Part shown: one piece after another, positions 32,192 to 44,261 of the stretch
Position numbering within the stretch: position 1 is the first letter of the stretch
Layout of the letters: each line of letters starts with the position of its first letter
Source: Agelas oroides
Taxonomy: Eukaryota > Porifera > Demospongiae > Agelasida > Agelasidae
Assembly (NCBI GenBank): GCA_949130485.1
Contig: OX422193.1
Span: forward strand, 6,244,871 to 6,308,870
Length of the DNA stretch: 64,000 bases
Reading direction: 5' to 3'
The notes under the pieces: model-generated
Seen by the model: only the letters and a program-made list of their open reading frames with translations
What the model was told of the DNA's origin: nothing
Databases searched by the model: none
Program-made: the position numbers and the translations under genes

Positions 32192-33874
32192 TCAGTGAAT
32201 GTACTTATTGTAATAGTCCTCCACAAATCTTTGCTCGTGTAGAAGTTCATCTCTTTCCCTCTTCTTGTACCACTTGGCAACAATGCAAAACAGCCCCAGA
32301 CCAACCACTGTCACAACAATAATGAAAAGATAGAACCAGAAAGCACAAGTTGGGTATGTTACAGGCTGAGACCAAGCATGTGCCCACGTGGTAAGTGTTG
32401 CATCAGCCAGGGCAGATGACAAACCCTGAGCAGAAGCAAATGAAAGTCCAATAATCAGTCCTTTAATAGCATATGGTGTTTGGGCACACAAAAATTCAAA
32501 TAGTGCAGCAAAAAGAATTACTACCTCAATTCCAATAACAATGCCAAGTACAATACTAATCCAGAGATAGTCCATATCCACTACAGAGCTAGATGTACTG
32601 TTCACCACAAACATACACTTCACTGTTGCATTAGTGTGTGCATGTACTACCATATCCACAGATAATGCTACAGAAGCAACTATGATAGTGCCAAATGCAC
32701 CAATTCCAACTCTCTTCAGTGTGCTAGGAATCCAATTCCTAGCTAGAGGATAAATCACAAGCTCATAGAGTGGAATTCCAACTATAGTCACAACAGATGC
32801 AGAAGTGACAAAATCAAGCAGCACATTGTAACAATCTTTACTGTGAGAGAGTTTTCTTTGCTGCTGAAAGTGTGAAGCGAATGTGTTCAATGAAGAATTG
32901 CACAGGGAAAGTGGATAGACAAAGAAACTGATAGCTACACTCACTACAAGAAGCCGAAAGAAAGTCTTCACATCTTCCACCTGTTCAGTGGTAAAGGGTC
33001 CTCCATACTTTGATTTCCCAAAGTCAATACGTGAAGGAATGTCTTCCTCCCAGTATGTCAGTGCACTGCGTCTGGCTGGGTGCTTGTGGGTAGCAGCATA
33101 CTTGAGAACACTATAGATAGATTTAAGAGGATTTTGGCTCACAGGCTCAATCACTAACCAGTTTCGACAGAGAAAGTCAAGGCAAAGAGCAACCGATGAA
33201 ACTGCTACAGCAAAAATCATTGAGATCAAACTAGTTTGGTCACTTTCCATGCCAGTACAGTGCAAGCTGTTTACCAAGTAACCACTGCCTATGCCAGTGT
33301 ACATAGCCCATACAAACCAGTGAATAAAGGAACTTATCTCTTCAGATGATGCTCCTAGCATCTGATCAGTTCCAAATGGAACAGCATTGACAATCACCCC
33401 CGTTGATCCTATAGTCACACATGCATAAACAACTACTACTGAAATATACTTCAGTACATCATGTGGGGATAAGAGGTAAATCATTAGCAAAAGAGTGCCA
33501 CTAACACTCCCCCACCACATGATCCAAATGGAGACCTTCATGACCTTATACCTCCCAACATATACATCAGCTAACCAGCCAGCAAAAACATACAACACAG
33601 CCGTGACAACTCCAGCCACAATGCCAAAGTTATATACCCCCATAGATTTGGAGATCACATCTATGTTCATACTTGCAGTACTGCAGGCCCATGTTAGCAA
33701 GCTCCACACAACCACTAGAACTGCTCCCTTTGATCTCACTCTTCTTGCCCTGCAATGACATGGTTGGATAGAAGTAGGGGCCTTTTGATCACGTGATAGC
33801 AAGCTGTCTGTCTCTCTTAGACTTTTTGGTATTACAGCTCCCAGACAAACTGCAGATTCAGAATTTGTAGCCAT
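32192..33874 (-). CDS. POT/SLC15-type transporter, copy 5 (recombinant hybrid)
   Basis: 560-aa single-exon protein made of two parts. From the start to the SSEEIS segment of helix 5 (33343-33874) it matches the 28523 copy base for base as far as I can see. From there to the stop (32192-33338) it matches the broken copy at 35890, except a 3-base difference near 33263 (YLVNS versus YFAVNS). All transporter motifs are complete, so the exchange produced an intact gene with the first loop of one parent and the C-terminal half of the other. An R-to-S/E change, ATVKCMF, and VVDMDYLWISIVLG characterise the C-terminal part. It is likely functional; the substrate is not deducible. Confidence 0.88.
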   Translation of the reverse strand: MATNSESAVCLGAVIPKSLRETDSLLSRDQKAPTSIQPCHCRARRVRSKGAVLVVVWSLLTWACSTASMNIDVISKSMGVYNFGIVAGVVTAVLYVFAGWLADVYVGRYKVMKVSIWIMWWGSVSGTLLLMIYLLSPHDVLKYISVVVVYACVTIGSTGVIVNAVPFGTDQMLGASSEEISSFIHWFVWAMYTGIGSGYLVNSLHCTGMESDQTSLISMIFAVAVSSVALCLDFLCRNWLVIEPVSQNPLKSIYSVLKYAATHKHPARRSALTYWEEDIPSRIDFGKSKYGGPFTTEQVEDVKTFFRLLVVSVAISFFVYPLSLCNSSLNTFASHFQQQRKLSHSKDCYNVLLDFVTSASVVTIVGIPLYELVIYPLARNWIPSTLKRVGIGAFGTIIVASVALSVDMVVHAHTNATVKCMFVVNSTSSSVVDMDYLWISIVLGIVIGIEVVILFAALFEFLCAQTPYAIKGLIIGLSFASAQGLSSALADATLTTWAHAWSQPVTYPTCAFWFYLFIIVVTVVGLGLFCIVAKWYKKRERDELLHEQRFVEDYYNKYIH

Positions 33875-35186
33875 CAATTAAACTGGCCTCTTAGTCAGAC
33901 TTTGCAAACAAAATCGTTACTGCTGGTCATTGTTCATGAACTGTCATGTGATACTCATAGTTTACACAGGTACATGCAGTGAACAAACACTACCACCTGC
34001 CTGTTTGTGTGGCTACTGCACATTGTTACATCATATTACATAAGCAGTCTATGCATCATTGTATGTTGAGACAGTTTGGAAGTAGAAAGATGGAAAGCAC
34101 TATTGCTAGATTTGATACTAAACTTTAGACATGTAAGGACCCAGTGATCATGACATGCTTCCTGCACAGAGTGTAGGTAAAGGCTAAAGCACATGCACTG
34201 AGTCATGAATAATTTCAGCATACTTAAAACCAAAGGAACAGTGTCCATCCCAGTGTATGCACTATGCTAGTGAGTTTCACTGAGGTTATACCAACAACTG
34301 ATGATATTGCCATTGTATGTTGAAGGAAGCAACATGTTGTGCAACATGTTGTCATAAGTTTTCAACAAAGGCCCACCACCAATATTATTGGTCATGCTGA
34401 TCATCATGTATGGGCAAGTATGTTAGCTTCTTGGATGGAACCATTGGAGTTGTACAGAACCTGTGATTGACCAGTTTTGGCATGAAAGGTGACCTAAAAT
34501 GTGTTAAATGATTACTCATAAAATAATTATACTGGTGAGGTAGCTCAACACCAGCCAAGTAATGCTCCATTGATTACATAGATACATGACCACCAGGCGA
34601 GATGTTTAAGTTCTTTTTTTATTCCCTGGCCATGGTTTGTACATATAATGTATTATAGCAAATGTTTGATATGTATGTAGCAAATGTTTGATTTTCACAC
34701 TAGCTCAGAGGTGGCTAGTGCTCGAACTTGTGGGCCATGCTGAAATTTGCCATTTAGTAGAAACAGGATGTCAACTGTAGCTACGTTGGTTCACACTTTT
34801 GGGACTGGCAGATCAATGTATCTCAACAATATCAACAACAACACCAGAACCAGATCCAACACTCTTCAGTCAACCAATACCTTAGCTGGCTTGCAAATTA
34901 ATGAGATTAGTTACGTAGCTTACGTGGCAACATGTACTTTGCTTGGAATTTGAAGACAAATTACAGTTTCAGAATTTATAGCCATCTCTCTATAATTACA
35001 TATATAAAAGAGCAAACAAGTCACATAATTATGGCTTTGTACATGGGTATATGGGCAATGTAAACAACAGCGCCGTAGTCAAGGACTTTGACAATTGACT
35101 TGCATCTAACACTAGTACATTTGGAATTGTGCCAAATTTTGTAAGGTCTGGTATTGGGCATCCACAAATGTGTGGCTTCACACAAA

Positions 35187-35188
<2 letters not shown>

Positions 35189-35285
<97 letters not shown>

Positions 35286-35350
35286 AAGCTGCAGTAATGG
35301 ACGTGCTACTACATGCAAGAATACCGGGTGTTCAGTTGTGTCTTGTGGAT
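35189..35350. repeat. (CA)n plus 3' module
   Basis: About 95 bases of CA followed by the CAAGCTGCAGTAATGG module; the longer duplicate of 31535-31650. Confidence 0.95.
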
Positions 35351-35889
35351 GGATGTTGAAAAGTCTGCTATAAGGCCACACAAAGTTAATTTCCCTGACT
35401 GTTACCTGATTATGTAATCAGATGCAATCAGTATTCGGCATGCAACCACAGTGCTTGAACAAACTGCACCCAGTGGCTTCACCATCCAGGCTTCTATACT
35501 TCGCCTGTCATGCACAAGTGTCTAGGTCTTGTGTCCTCACCCTCCATGATGCATTTTGCTGCTTGTATCAGATTTAAGACACCATGCCATTTTCTTTCCA
35601 CTTTTGGGTTTCCAAAAAAAAAGCCTGGTTGCCTGCTCATTTGTAAGTCAGGAAAATAACTAATTTTTTGCAAGCAACATGCATAGACTGACAACTGGAT
35701 GGAGTGATGCATTCTGAATGCAATTCAAACAGATTATGATCCATTAAAAAACAATCAAACAACCAAGAGATCTCAAACTATACACACTTATGAGCTACTG
35801 TGCAAGACAAACAAACAAACAAAAAATTCATTAAGTTTTAGTCACATATGCAGCCATGGTCATCAGCAGCATAAAACGTCTGCTGTTAT

Positions 35890-37577
35890 TCAGTGAATGT
35901 ACTTATTGTAATAGTCCTCCACAAATCTTTGCTCGTGTAGAAGTTCATCTCTTTCCCTCTTCTTGTACCACTTGGCAACAATGCAAAACAGCCCCAGACC
36001 AACCACTGTCACAACAATAATGAAAAGATAGAACCAGAAAGCACAAGTTGGGTATGTTACAGGCTGAGACCAAGCATGTGCCCACGTGGTAAGTGTTGCA
36101 TCAGCCAGGGCAGATGACAAACCCTGAGCAGAAGCAAATGAAAGTCCAATAATCAGTCCTTTAATAGCATATGGTGTTTGGGCACACAAAAATTCAAATA
36201 GTGCAGCAAAAAGAATTACTACCTCAATTCCAATAACAATGCCAAGTACAATACTAATCCAGAGATAGTCCATATCCACTACAGAGCTAGATGTACTGTT
36301 CACCACAAACATACACTTCACTGTTGCATTAGTGTGTGCATGTACTACCATATCCACAGATAATGCTACAGAAGCAACTATGATAGTGCCAAATGCACCA
36401 ATTCCAACTCTCTTCAGTGTGCTAGGAATCCAATTCCTAGCTAGAGGATAAATCACAAGCTCATAGAGTGGAATTCCAACTATAGTCACAACAGATGCAG
36501 AAGTGACAAAATCAAGCAGCACATTGTAACAATCTTTACTGTGAGAGAGTTTTCTTTGCTGCTGAAAGTGTGAAGCGAATGTGTTCAATGAAGAATTGCA
36601 CAGGGAAAGTGGATAGACAAAGAAACTGATAGCTACACTCACTACAAGAAGCCGAAAGAAAGTCTTCACATCTTCCACCTGTTCAGTGGTAAAGGGTCCT
36701 CCATACTTTGATTTCCCAAAGTCAATACGTGAAGGAATGTCTTCCTCCCAGTATGTCAGTGCACTGCGTCTGGCTGGGTGCTTGTGGGTAGCAGCATACT
36801 TGAGAACACTATAGATAGATTTAAGAGGATTTTGGCTCACAGGCTCAATCACTAACCAGTTTCGACAGAGAAAGTCAAGGCAAAGAGCAACCGATGAAAC
36901 TGCTACAGCAAAAATCATTGAGATCAAACTAGTTTGGTCACTTTCCATGCCAGTACAGTGCAAGCTGTTTACCGCAAAGTAACCACTGCCTATGCCAGTG
37001 TACATAGCCCATACAAACCAGTGAATAAAGGAACTTATCTCTTCGGATGATGCTCCCAGCATCTGATCAGTTCCAAAAGGAATAGCATTAACCATCAACC
37101 CTGATGATCCAATGGCAGTACCTACGTAAGCAACTACTACTGAAACATACTTCAATGCATCATGTGGAGATAAGAGATGAATCACCAGCAAAAGAGTGCC
37201 ACAGACACTCCCCAACCACATGACCCAAATGGAGACCTTCATGACCTTATATCTCCCAAAGTATACATCAGCTAACCAGCCAGCAAGCAGATACAACACA
37301 GCAGTAACCACTCCATTTATAATTTCAGCTGTAGTTTGGAAGATCACCTCTACATTTGCAACACTTGCAGTACTGCAGGCCCATGTTAGCATGCAAGCTC
37401 CACACAATCACTAGAACTGCTCCTTTTGATCTCACTCTTAATTCTTGCTCGATATCCTGGTCTGCAATGAGATGGTTGAATGGAAGTACGAGCCTTTTGA
37501 TCACGTGTTAGCAAGCTCCTTAGATTGTTTGGTCTTACAGTTCCCCGACAAACTGCGGATTCAGAATTTGTAGCCAT
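35890..37577 (-). pseudogene. Transporter copy 6, disrupted near its N-terminus
   Basis: From LLTWACSTASVANV (about 37395) to KYIH at 35890, the frame is open and shows every family motif (GWLADVYFGRYKVM, IPFGTDQM, SKYGGPFTTEQVEDVK). Upstream, two 4-base insertions relative to intact copies (TGCA near 37391 and AATT near 37440) shift the frame. They separate it from the remaining N-terminus MATNSESAVCRGTVRPNN (37386-37577). The dileucine motif is also lost (NNLRSLL). A protein starting at an internal non-AUG site would lack the start of helix 1. It is most simply a recent pseudogene. It donated the C-terminal half of the 32192 hybrid. Confidence 0.82.
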
Positions 37578-37839
37578 CAATTAAACTGCATGGCAACTTG
37601 TTGTTACTGCAGTCACTGTTCACGAACGGGAGGCGCAAGGCCATGAAGGCTGTAGTGTAGCTCTCTTTTCACCCAACCCCGTACAGATCACGTGATAGTG
37701 TCATTGATGATGAATATCGAATGGCGGTGAAGCTCGAAGGCTTGCAAATAGTCTCGTGCCCCGCCCGCGCGCGCCTCCCTGGTTCGAAAGGAAGAGAGTG
37801 CGTGCGTGAAATGCATAAATGAAGGGTGACTGGGTGTTC

Positions 37840-38290
37840 ATTTTGTGTTATAGTGTGTCCTGCAGCTCCTGCTGTGTATCGATGTCTCAAGCCAGGTCTC
37901 ACCCCTCCCTATCTACATGACTTATTTCAGCCTATCCACAAACAGCATCAACATATCACACTTGGTTGAGTAATAATGGTGTTCTTATCCCTAGAGCACA
38001 TACAAACATGATGTCTAGGTCGTTTCGCTATACAGGTGCTGTTATGTGGAATTCCCTTCCAGACGATATTAAAGGTATTAACAGAGAGAGCACCTTTAGA
38101 ACTGCATTAAAGACATTTTTTAATAATAGTAGCTTAACTTATCTCTTTCTGTATATTGTTGCCCGATATTGCTCCTTATGTTCTGTCCTTCAATTCATGT
38201 TCTGTACTACAACTTGTGTTGTTCTGTATGTATGCGCCATGTAAGAGCAGCCTATGGCTGAATGGCTCATTAAACTTTCTCATTTCTCAT
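37840..38290 (+). mobile_element. LINE 3' end fragment (C-terminus of RT protein and tail)
   Basis: On the plus strand the frames read LTPPYLHDLFQPIHKQHQH, then LSNNGVLIPRAHTNMMSRSF and YTGAVMWNSLPDDIK, ending FFNNSSL. This is the usual wording at the C-terminus of jockey/CR1/L2-type ORF2 proteins (compare CVSHWNSLPESV at 9775-9805). The element ends in short TTTCTCAT repeats near 38275-38297, not poly(A). It is heavily 5'-truncated. It, or the DNA at 37625-37840, cuts off the upstream flank of the adjacent pseudogene. Confidence 0.7.
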
Positions 38291-38299
38291 TTCATCTTG

Positions 38300-39220
<921 letters not shown>

Positions 39221-39221
39221 G

Positions 39222-39290
39222 ATTCAGTGAATGTACTTATCATTGCTCGTGAAGGAGTTCATTTCTCTCCCTCTTCCTGTACCACTTTCT
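39222..39290 (-). pseudogene. Transporter fragment, last ~20 codons
   Basis: ATTCAGTGAATGTACTTATC followed by the complement of the ERNELLHE coding segment and CTCTTCCTGTACCACTT matches the extreme C-terminal coding end of the transporters. About 20 bases (VEDYY) are missing. It sits directly against the CA tract and is cut off after 39290. Confidence 0.75.
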
Positions 39291-40020
39291 GGTATAAAGG
39301 TAGATCTACTCGGTCTGAAATACGGATGAGGTTTGCTAGTTCACTTCAGATTACAGACGTGATTTTAGATTCTTTGCGTGTGTAGCTACCTAAAGGCTCC
39401 AAATGAATATACAGAGGCCAAAAGTCTCTGTGGTGTGTGTGCATACGTATGTTAGGGGTACTTTTAGTTGATACACTGTGGAGATGGAACCAATGACACT
39501 AGTGAGTGCATTTATTAGAGCCCTGTCAATTTCCTGAGCAACAGTAGGTGTGAAGTCTCCTGATGGCCTAACAGAAGTGTATATGTGAATGACATCCTGA
39601 GTCCATTGGTATAGACGGTGCCCTGCATCAGCAAACTGTCAACTCTGAGTACATTTTGACATAAAGTATCTCTTTTCAAGTAATGCAAAGCATGCGAAAA
39701 ACAAATCAGCAGCAAGTATAACATAGTGGCTCCCATTCGGCAACTTCTACATGGCTTTATCAAAGTGTCCCAATGTGTGGCAGATGAATCAGCATTGAGC
39801 TTGGATGCTGATGACAAAGAAATCACAACAAATGAAGCCATTGCAGTAGAACAGACCACATCTTGGTAAGGTGAAGCAAAAGGCAGCCCATCAGTTAGTA
39901 TCTTGGGTACAGTCTGATCCGATCACAAACAAATCAATCCAGGAATGATCTCAAGGGAGTACCGTAAACAGAGAATATATAGCTATACACATAAAGACAC
40001 ATACAAGCCATGCTCCCCCT
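39291..40020. other. Spacer without gene
   Basis: Partial similarity to the other unit spacers (TTGCTAGTTCACTT, AGCTACCTAA). 39905-40020 is the reverse complement of 10375-10490. A 114-codon minus-strand frame at 39515-39859 has no recognisable motif. Confidence 0.4.
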
Positions 40021-40053
<33 letters not shown>

Positions 40054-40329
40054 CAAGCTGCAGTAACACAGTGATGTAATGAGTGTGTTACTACATGCAA
40101 AAATATTGGGTATTCAGTTGTGTCTTGGGGATGATGTTAAAAGCTACTAGCTATCATTTTGCAAGCAACATGTGCAGACTGACAACTGGATGGAGTGCTG
40201 CATTCTCAACACAGTTCAGGAAGATTATCATTCATTCACAAACAGCAGATCTGTATGCACTTTACAGAGAGTTGTTAGGTTGATTTTAGTCACACATGCA
40301 GCCATGATCAGCAATAGCACGAAAATGAT

Positions 40330-42024
40330 TCAGTGAATGTACTTATCATAATAGTCCTCAACAAATCTTTGCTCGTGTAGAAGTTCATCTCTTTCCCTCT
40401 TCTTGTACCACTTGGCAACAACCCCAAACATCACTAGACCAACCACTGTCACCACAATAATGAAGAGATAGAACCAGAAAGCACAAGTTGGGTATGTTAC
40501 AGGCTGAGACCAAGCATGTGCCCACGTGGTAAGTGTTGCATCAGCCAGGGCAGATGACAAACCCTGAGCAGAAGCAAATGAAAGTCCAATAATCAGTCCT
40601 TTAATAGCATATGGTGTTTGGGCACACAAAAATTCAAATAGTGCAGCAAAAAGAATTACTACCTCAATTCCAATAACAATGCCAAGTACAATACTAATCC
40701 AGAGATAGTCCATATCCACTACAGAGCTAGATGTACTGTTCACCACAAACATACACTTCACTGTTGCATTAGTGTGTGCATGTACTACCATATCCACTGA
40801 TAATGCTACAGAAGCAACTATGATAGTGCCAAATGCACCAATTCCCGCCCTCTTCAGTGTGCTAGGGATCCAATTCCTAGCTAGAGGATAAATGGCAAGC
40901 TCATAGAGTGGAATTCCAAGTATGATCACAACATATGCGGAAGTAGCAAAATCAAGCAGCATATTGTAACAATCTTTACTGTGAGAGAGTTTTCTTTGCT
41001 GCTGAAAGTGTGAAGCAAACATGTCCAATGAAGAATTGCACATGGAAAGTGGATAGATGAAGAAACTGATGGCTACACTCATTAAAAGAAGCCGAAAGAA
41101 GGTCTTCACATCTTCAACCTGTTCAGTGGTAAAGGGTCCTCCATACTTTGATTTCCCAAAGTCAATACGTGAAGGAATGTCTTCCTCCCAGTATGTCAGT
41201 GCACTGCGTCTGGCTGGGTGCTTGTGGGTAGCAGCATACTTGAGAACACTATAGATAGATTTAAGAGGATTTTGGCTCACAGGCTCAATCACTAACCAGT
41301 TTCGACAGAGAAAGTCAAGGCAAAGAGCAACCGATGAAACTGCTACAGCAAAGAACATGGACACCAGAATAGTTTGGTCATCTCCCATGCCAGTACATGG
41401 CAGAAAGTTTACTATGTAACCACTGGCTATCCCAGTATACATAGCCCAGACAAACCAGTGAATAAAGGAACTTATTTCTTCAGATGATGCTCCAAGCGTT
41501 TGATCCGTGCCAAAAGGAACAGCATTGACAATCAGCCCTGTTGATCCTATAGTCACACATGCATAAGCAATGACTACTGAAATATACTTCAGTACATCGT
41601 GTGGAGATAAGAGGTGAATCATTAACAACAGGGTGCCACAAATACTCCCCAACCACATGAACCAAATGGAGACCTTCATGACCTTATACCTCCCAAAATA
41701 TACATCAGCTAACCAGCCAGCAAACACAGATAACACAGCCATGACAACTCCAGCGATAATTTCAAAGTTAAATACCCCCATAGATTGGGAGATCACACGT
41801 ATGTTCACACTTGCAGTACTGCAGGCCCATGTTAGCAAGTTCCACACAATCACTAGAACTGCTCCCTTTGATCTCACTCTTCTTGCTCGATATCCTGGTC
41901 TGCAATGACATGGTTGGATAGAAGTAGGAGCCTTTTGATCACGTGGTAGCAAGCCGTCTGTCTCCCTTAGATTGTTTGGTATTACAGTTCGCAGACAAAC
42001 TGCAGATTCAGAATTGGTAGCCAT
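40330..42024 (-). CDS. POT/SLC15-type transporter, copy 7 (conversion mosaic)
   Basis: 564-aa intronless protein with ETDGLL, CHCRPGYRARRVRSKG, the ISQSMGVFNF first loop, GWLADVYFGRYKVM, VPFGTDQTLG and the tail KYIH. It is a patchwork. About 40475-40797 (VVHAHTNATVKC through ADATLTTW) is identical to the copies at 32192 and 35890, while DNA on either side is closer to the 28523 copy (VVGLVMFGVV; AYVVIILGIPLYELAIY). Around 41120-41350 (EEDIPSRIDFGKSKYGG) it again matches 32192/35890, including the unusual F for L. The frame is intact. The final helix/loop combination is unique within the array. Confidence 0.88.
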   Translation of the reverse strand: MATNSESAVCLRTVIPNNLRETDGLLPRDQKAPTSIQPCHCRPGYRARRVRSKGAVLVIVWNLLTWACSTASVNIRVISQSMGVFNFEIIAGVVMAVLSVFAGWLADVYFGRYKVMKVSIWFMWLGSICGTLLLMIHLLSPHDVLKYISVVIAYACVTIGSTGLIVNAVPFGTDQTLGASSEEISSFIHWFVWAMYTGIASGYIVNFLPCTGMGDDQTILVSMFFAVAVSSVALCLDFLCRNWLVIEPVSQNPLKSIYSVLKYAATHKHPARRSALTYWEEDIPSRIDFGKSKYGGPFTTEQVEDVKTFFRLLLMSVAISFFIYPLSMCNSSLDMFASHFQQQRKLSHSKDCYNMLLDFATSAYVVIILGIPLYELAIYPLARNWIPSTLKRAGIGAFGTIIVASVALSVDMVVHAHTNATVKCMFVVNSTSSSVVDMDYLWISIVLGIVIGIEVVILFAALFEFLCAQTPYAIKGLIIGLSFASAQGLSSALADATLTTWAHAWSQPVTYPTCAFWFYLFIIVVTVVGLVMFGVVAKWYKKRERDELLHEQRFVEDYYDKYIH

Positions 42025-42365
42025 CAATTAAACTGGCAACTTGGTCAGACTTTGCAGACAAATTGTTACCGCTGGTCATTGTTTATGAACGGTCATGTGA
42101 TACTCATAGTTTACACAGGTACATGCAGTGAACAAACACTACCACCTGCTACTGCACATTGTTACATCACATTACATAAGCAGTCAATGCATCATTGTAT
42201 GTTGAGCCAGTAGAAAGATGGAAATCAGAAGGCACTATTGCTAGATTTGATCAACTTTGATACTAAATTTTACAATGACAGCAACATGTAAGGACTCAGT
42301 GATCATGACATGCTACCTGCACAGAGCGCAGGCAAAGGCTAAAGCACACTGAGTCATGAATAATT

Positions 42366-42660
42366 TCAGCATACATAAAACCAAAATGAACAAAAGAACA
42401 GTGTCCATTCCAGCATATGCATTATGCCAGTAAGTTTCACTGAAGTTATACCAACAACTGTGATATTGCCATTGTATGTTGAAGGAAGCAACATGTTGTC
42501 ATAAGTTTTCAGCAAAGGCCCACCACCAATATTATTGGTCATGCTGATCATCAGTATGTTAGCTTCTTGGATGGAACCATTGGAGTTGTACAGAGGCCTG
42601 TCATTGACCAGTTTTGGCATGAAAGGTGACCTATAATGTGTTGAATGATTACTCATAAAT
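42366..42660 (-). pseudogene. Longest version of the conserved spacer ORF
   Basis: 96 codons, with RSPFMPKLVNDRPLYNSNGS, GGGPLLKTYDNMLLPSTYNG and ITVVGITSVKLTG. It is upstream of and co-directional with copy 7, at the same relative place as 2742-3120. Its frame differs from the others near both ends. Function unknown; see the copy at 2742. Confidence 0.3.
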
Positions 42661-43023
42661 TATACTGGTGCGTGAGGTAGCTCAATACCAGCCAAGTAAT
42701 GAATGCTCCATTGATTAAATAGCTATATGACCAGCAGGCGCTTGTTTATTCCCAGGCCATGATTTCTACATGTAGTGTGGATATGTATGTTGCAAATGTT
42801 TGATTTTCACACTAGCTCAGTGGTGGCTGGCTCGAACTTGTGGGCCAAAATGTGTATTGTATGACTGTGCATTTAGTAAAAACAGGATGTCAACTGTAGC
42901 TACATTGGTTCCCACTTTTGGGACTGGCAGATCAATGTATCTCAACAAGCTCCCAGAACCAGATCCAACACTCTTCAGTCAACTAATACCTTAGCTGGCT
43001 TGCAAATTAATGAGATTAGTCAC

Positions 43024-43389
43024 ATACACTGCAGAAACAAATTGGTTGTTTTAACCACAGAGTGGTTACCATGGTTGCAGACAAGCTGGAGAGACAGTGA
43101 AGGTATGGAAGACTAATTGCTTAAGATAACCAGAGAGGCAGCTGGCCAGTTCATCTTACAACCACAATACACTGACAATCCCCAGAACATCTGTGAAGGA
43201 GTCATTACAAATGCACTTCAAAGTTGCAGTAAGGAACCAGATAAGCGAATCACAGATGTTATGAGGGTTGTCAGTGTATTGTGGTTGTAAGATGAACTGG
43301 GCAGCTGCCCCTTGGGTTGCCTTATGCAATTAGTCTTCAATACCAAAAGCGAACCTCTCATTACAACTAACTTGTTTTTGCAGTGTAGC
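43024..43389. mobile_element. MITE with CACTGCAGAAACAA termini
   Basis: The left end TACACTGCAGAAACAA is mirrored by TTGTTTTTGCAGTGTA at the right end. An inner 58-base inverted repeat (43138-43198 with 43250-43318, GTTCATCTTACAACCAC core) is nearly perfect. Flanking TA on both sides fits a TA target duplication. It is absent from the equivalent spacer of the other units, where AATTAATGAGATTAGT continues into ACGTGGCAACA. About 365 bp, no ORF. Confidence 0.75.
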
Positions 43390-44189
43390 TTTTTTGTTAT
43401 GTGGCAACACGTACTTTGCTTGGAATTTGAAGACAAATTACAGATTCAGAACTTATAGCCATCTCGCTATATGTAAAAGAGCAAAGAAGTCACATACTGC
43501 TTTGTACATATGGGCAATGCAAACAACAGTACCCTAGCTGAGGGCTTCATTGACTTGCATGTACCACCCTGTTACCACAAGATTTGGTATTAAATATACA
43601 TGCACAAGTGTGTGGCTTCCCACAAATTATGCACACACACACAAAAAATTCAACCTAACCTTCTTCCCAGGCCCCCACCCAGCTTTGAAGAGCTGGGTGA
43701 AAGCTGGGTGGGGACTCAGTAACAGATTAACTGACATATGTCAACAGCAGTAAGAAAGGTACACCAAGTAATCCTCCGTATCTAAAAAATGGAGTGAGGT
43801 TTGCTTAGGATTACCAACAGTAAAGACATGTTATATAGAATATTTGCATGTGCTATATATGCAGATGCCAAAATGGAACATAATATTTAGTAGGCTGCTA
43901 GATCCCTGTCCCATTAATTTCCCAACCCACAGAAGAAGTGTGAGTTCTCTGATGACCTAACAGAAACCATACATGTGTATGATATCGGCAGACTTTTTGT
44001 GATCTCTGCATAAGGGAGTGGATCATCTGGAAATAGAAAAGTAGTCACACAAGAATAACAATGGATGGTTGTTTCAAAAAGTCAGCTGCATACCCAGCAT
44101 CCAAAGTATAGTCAACACAGTAACAAACAGATAATACTATGCACACACTTCTGTGCTACTCAGAAAACAAAATTCTTGATTCCTGATAA

Positions 44190-44220
<31 letters not shown>
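43390..44220. other. Unit spacer ending in (CA)n
   Basis: Homologous to the 3.7-4.26 kb and 38.8 kb spacers (GATCCCTGTCCCATTAATTT; GGAGTGGATCATCTGG). It ends in a short CA tract (44191-44220) that abuts the 3' flank of the last transporter. No gene seen. Confidence 0.6.
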
Positions 44221-44225
<5 letters not shown>

Positions 44226-44261
44226 CCATGGTCAGTAGCAGCACAAAATTCCTGCTATGAT

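Noticed and set aside
35890-37407. Counting the 505-codon frame as an intact transporter
   Set aside because: Its apparent start is within the frameshifted helix-1 region; the conserved N-terminus lies in another frame after two 4-base insertions.
39515-39859. 114-codon minus-strand frame
   Set aside because: No recognisable motif, and it lies in transporter-unit spacer DNA.
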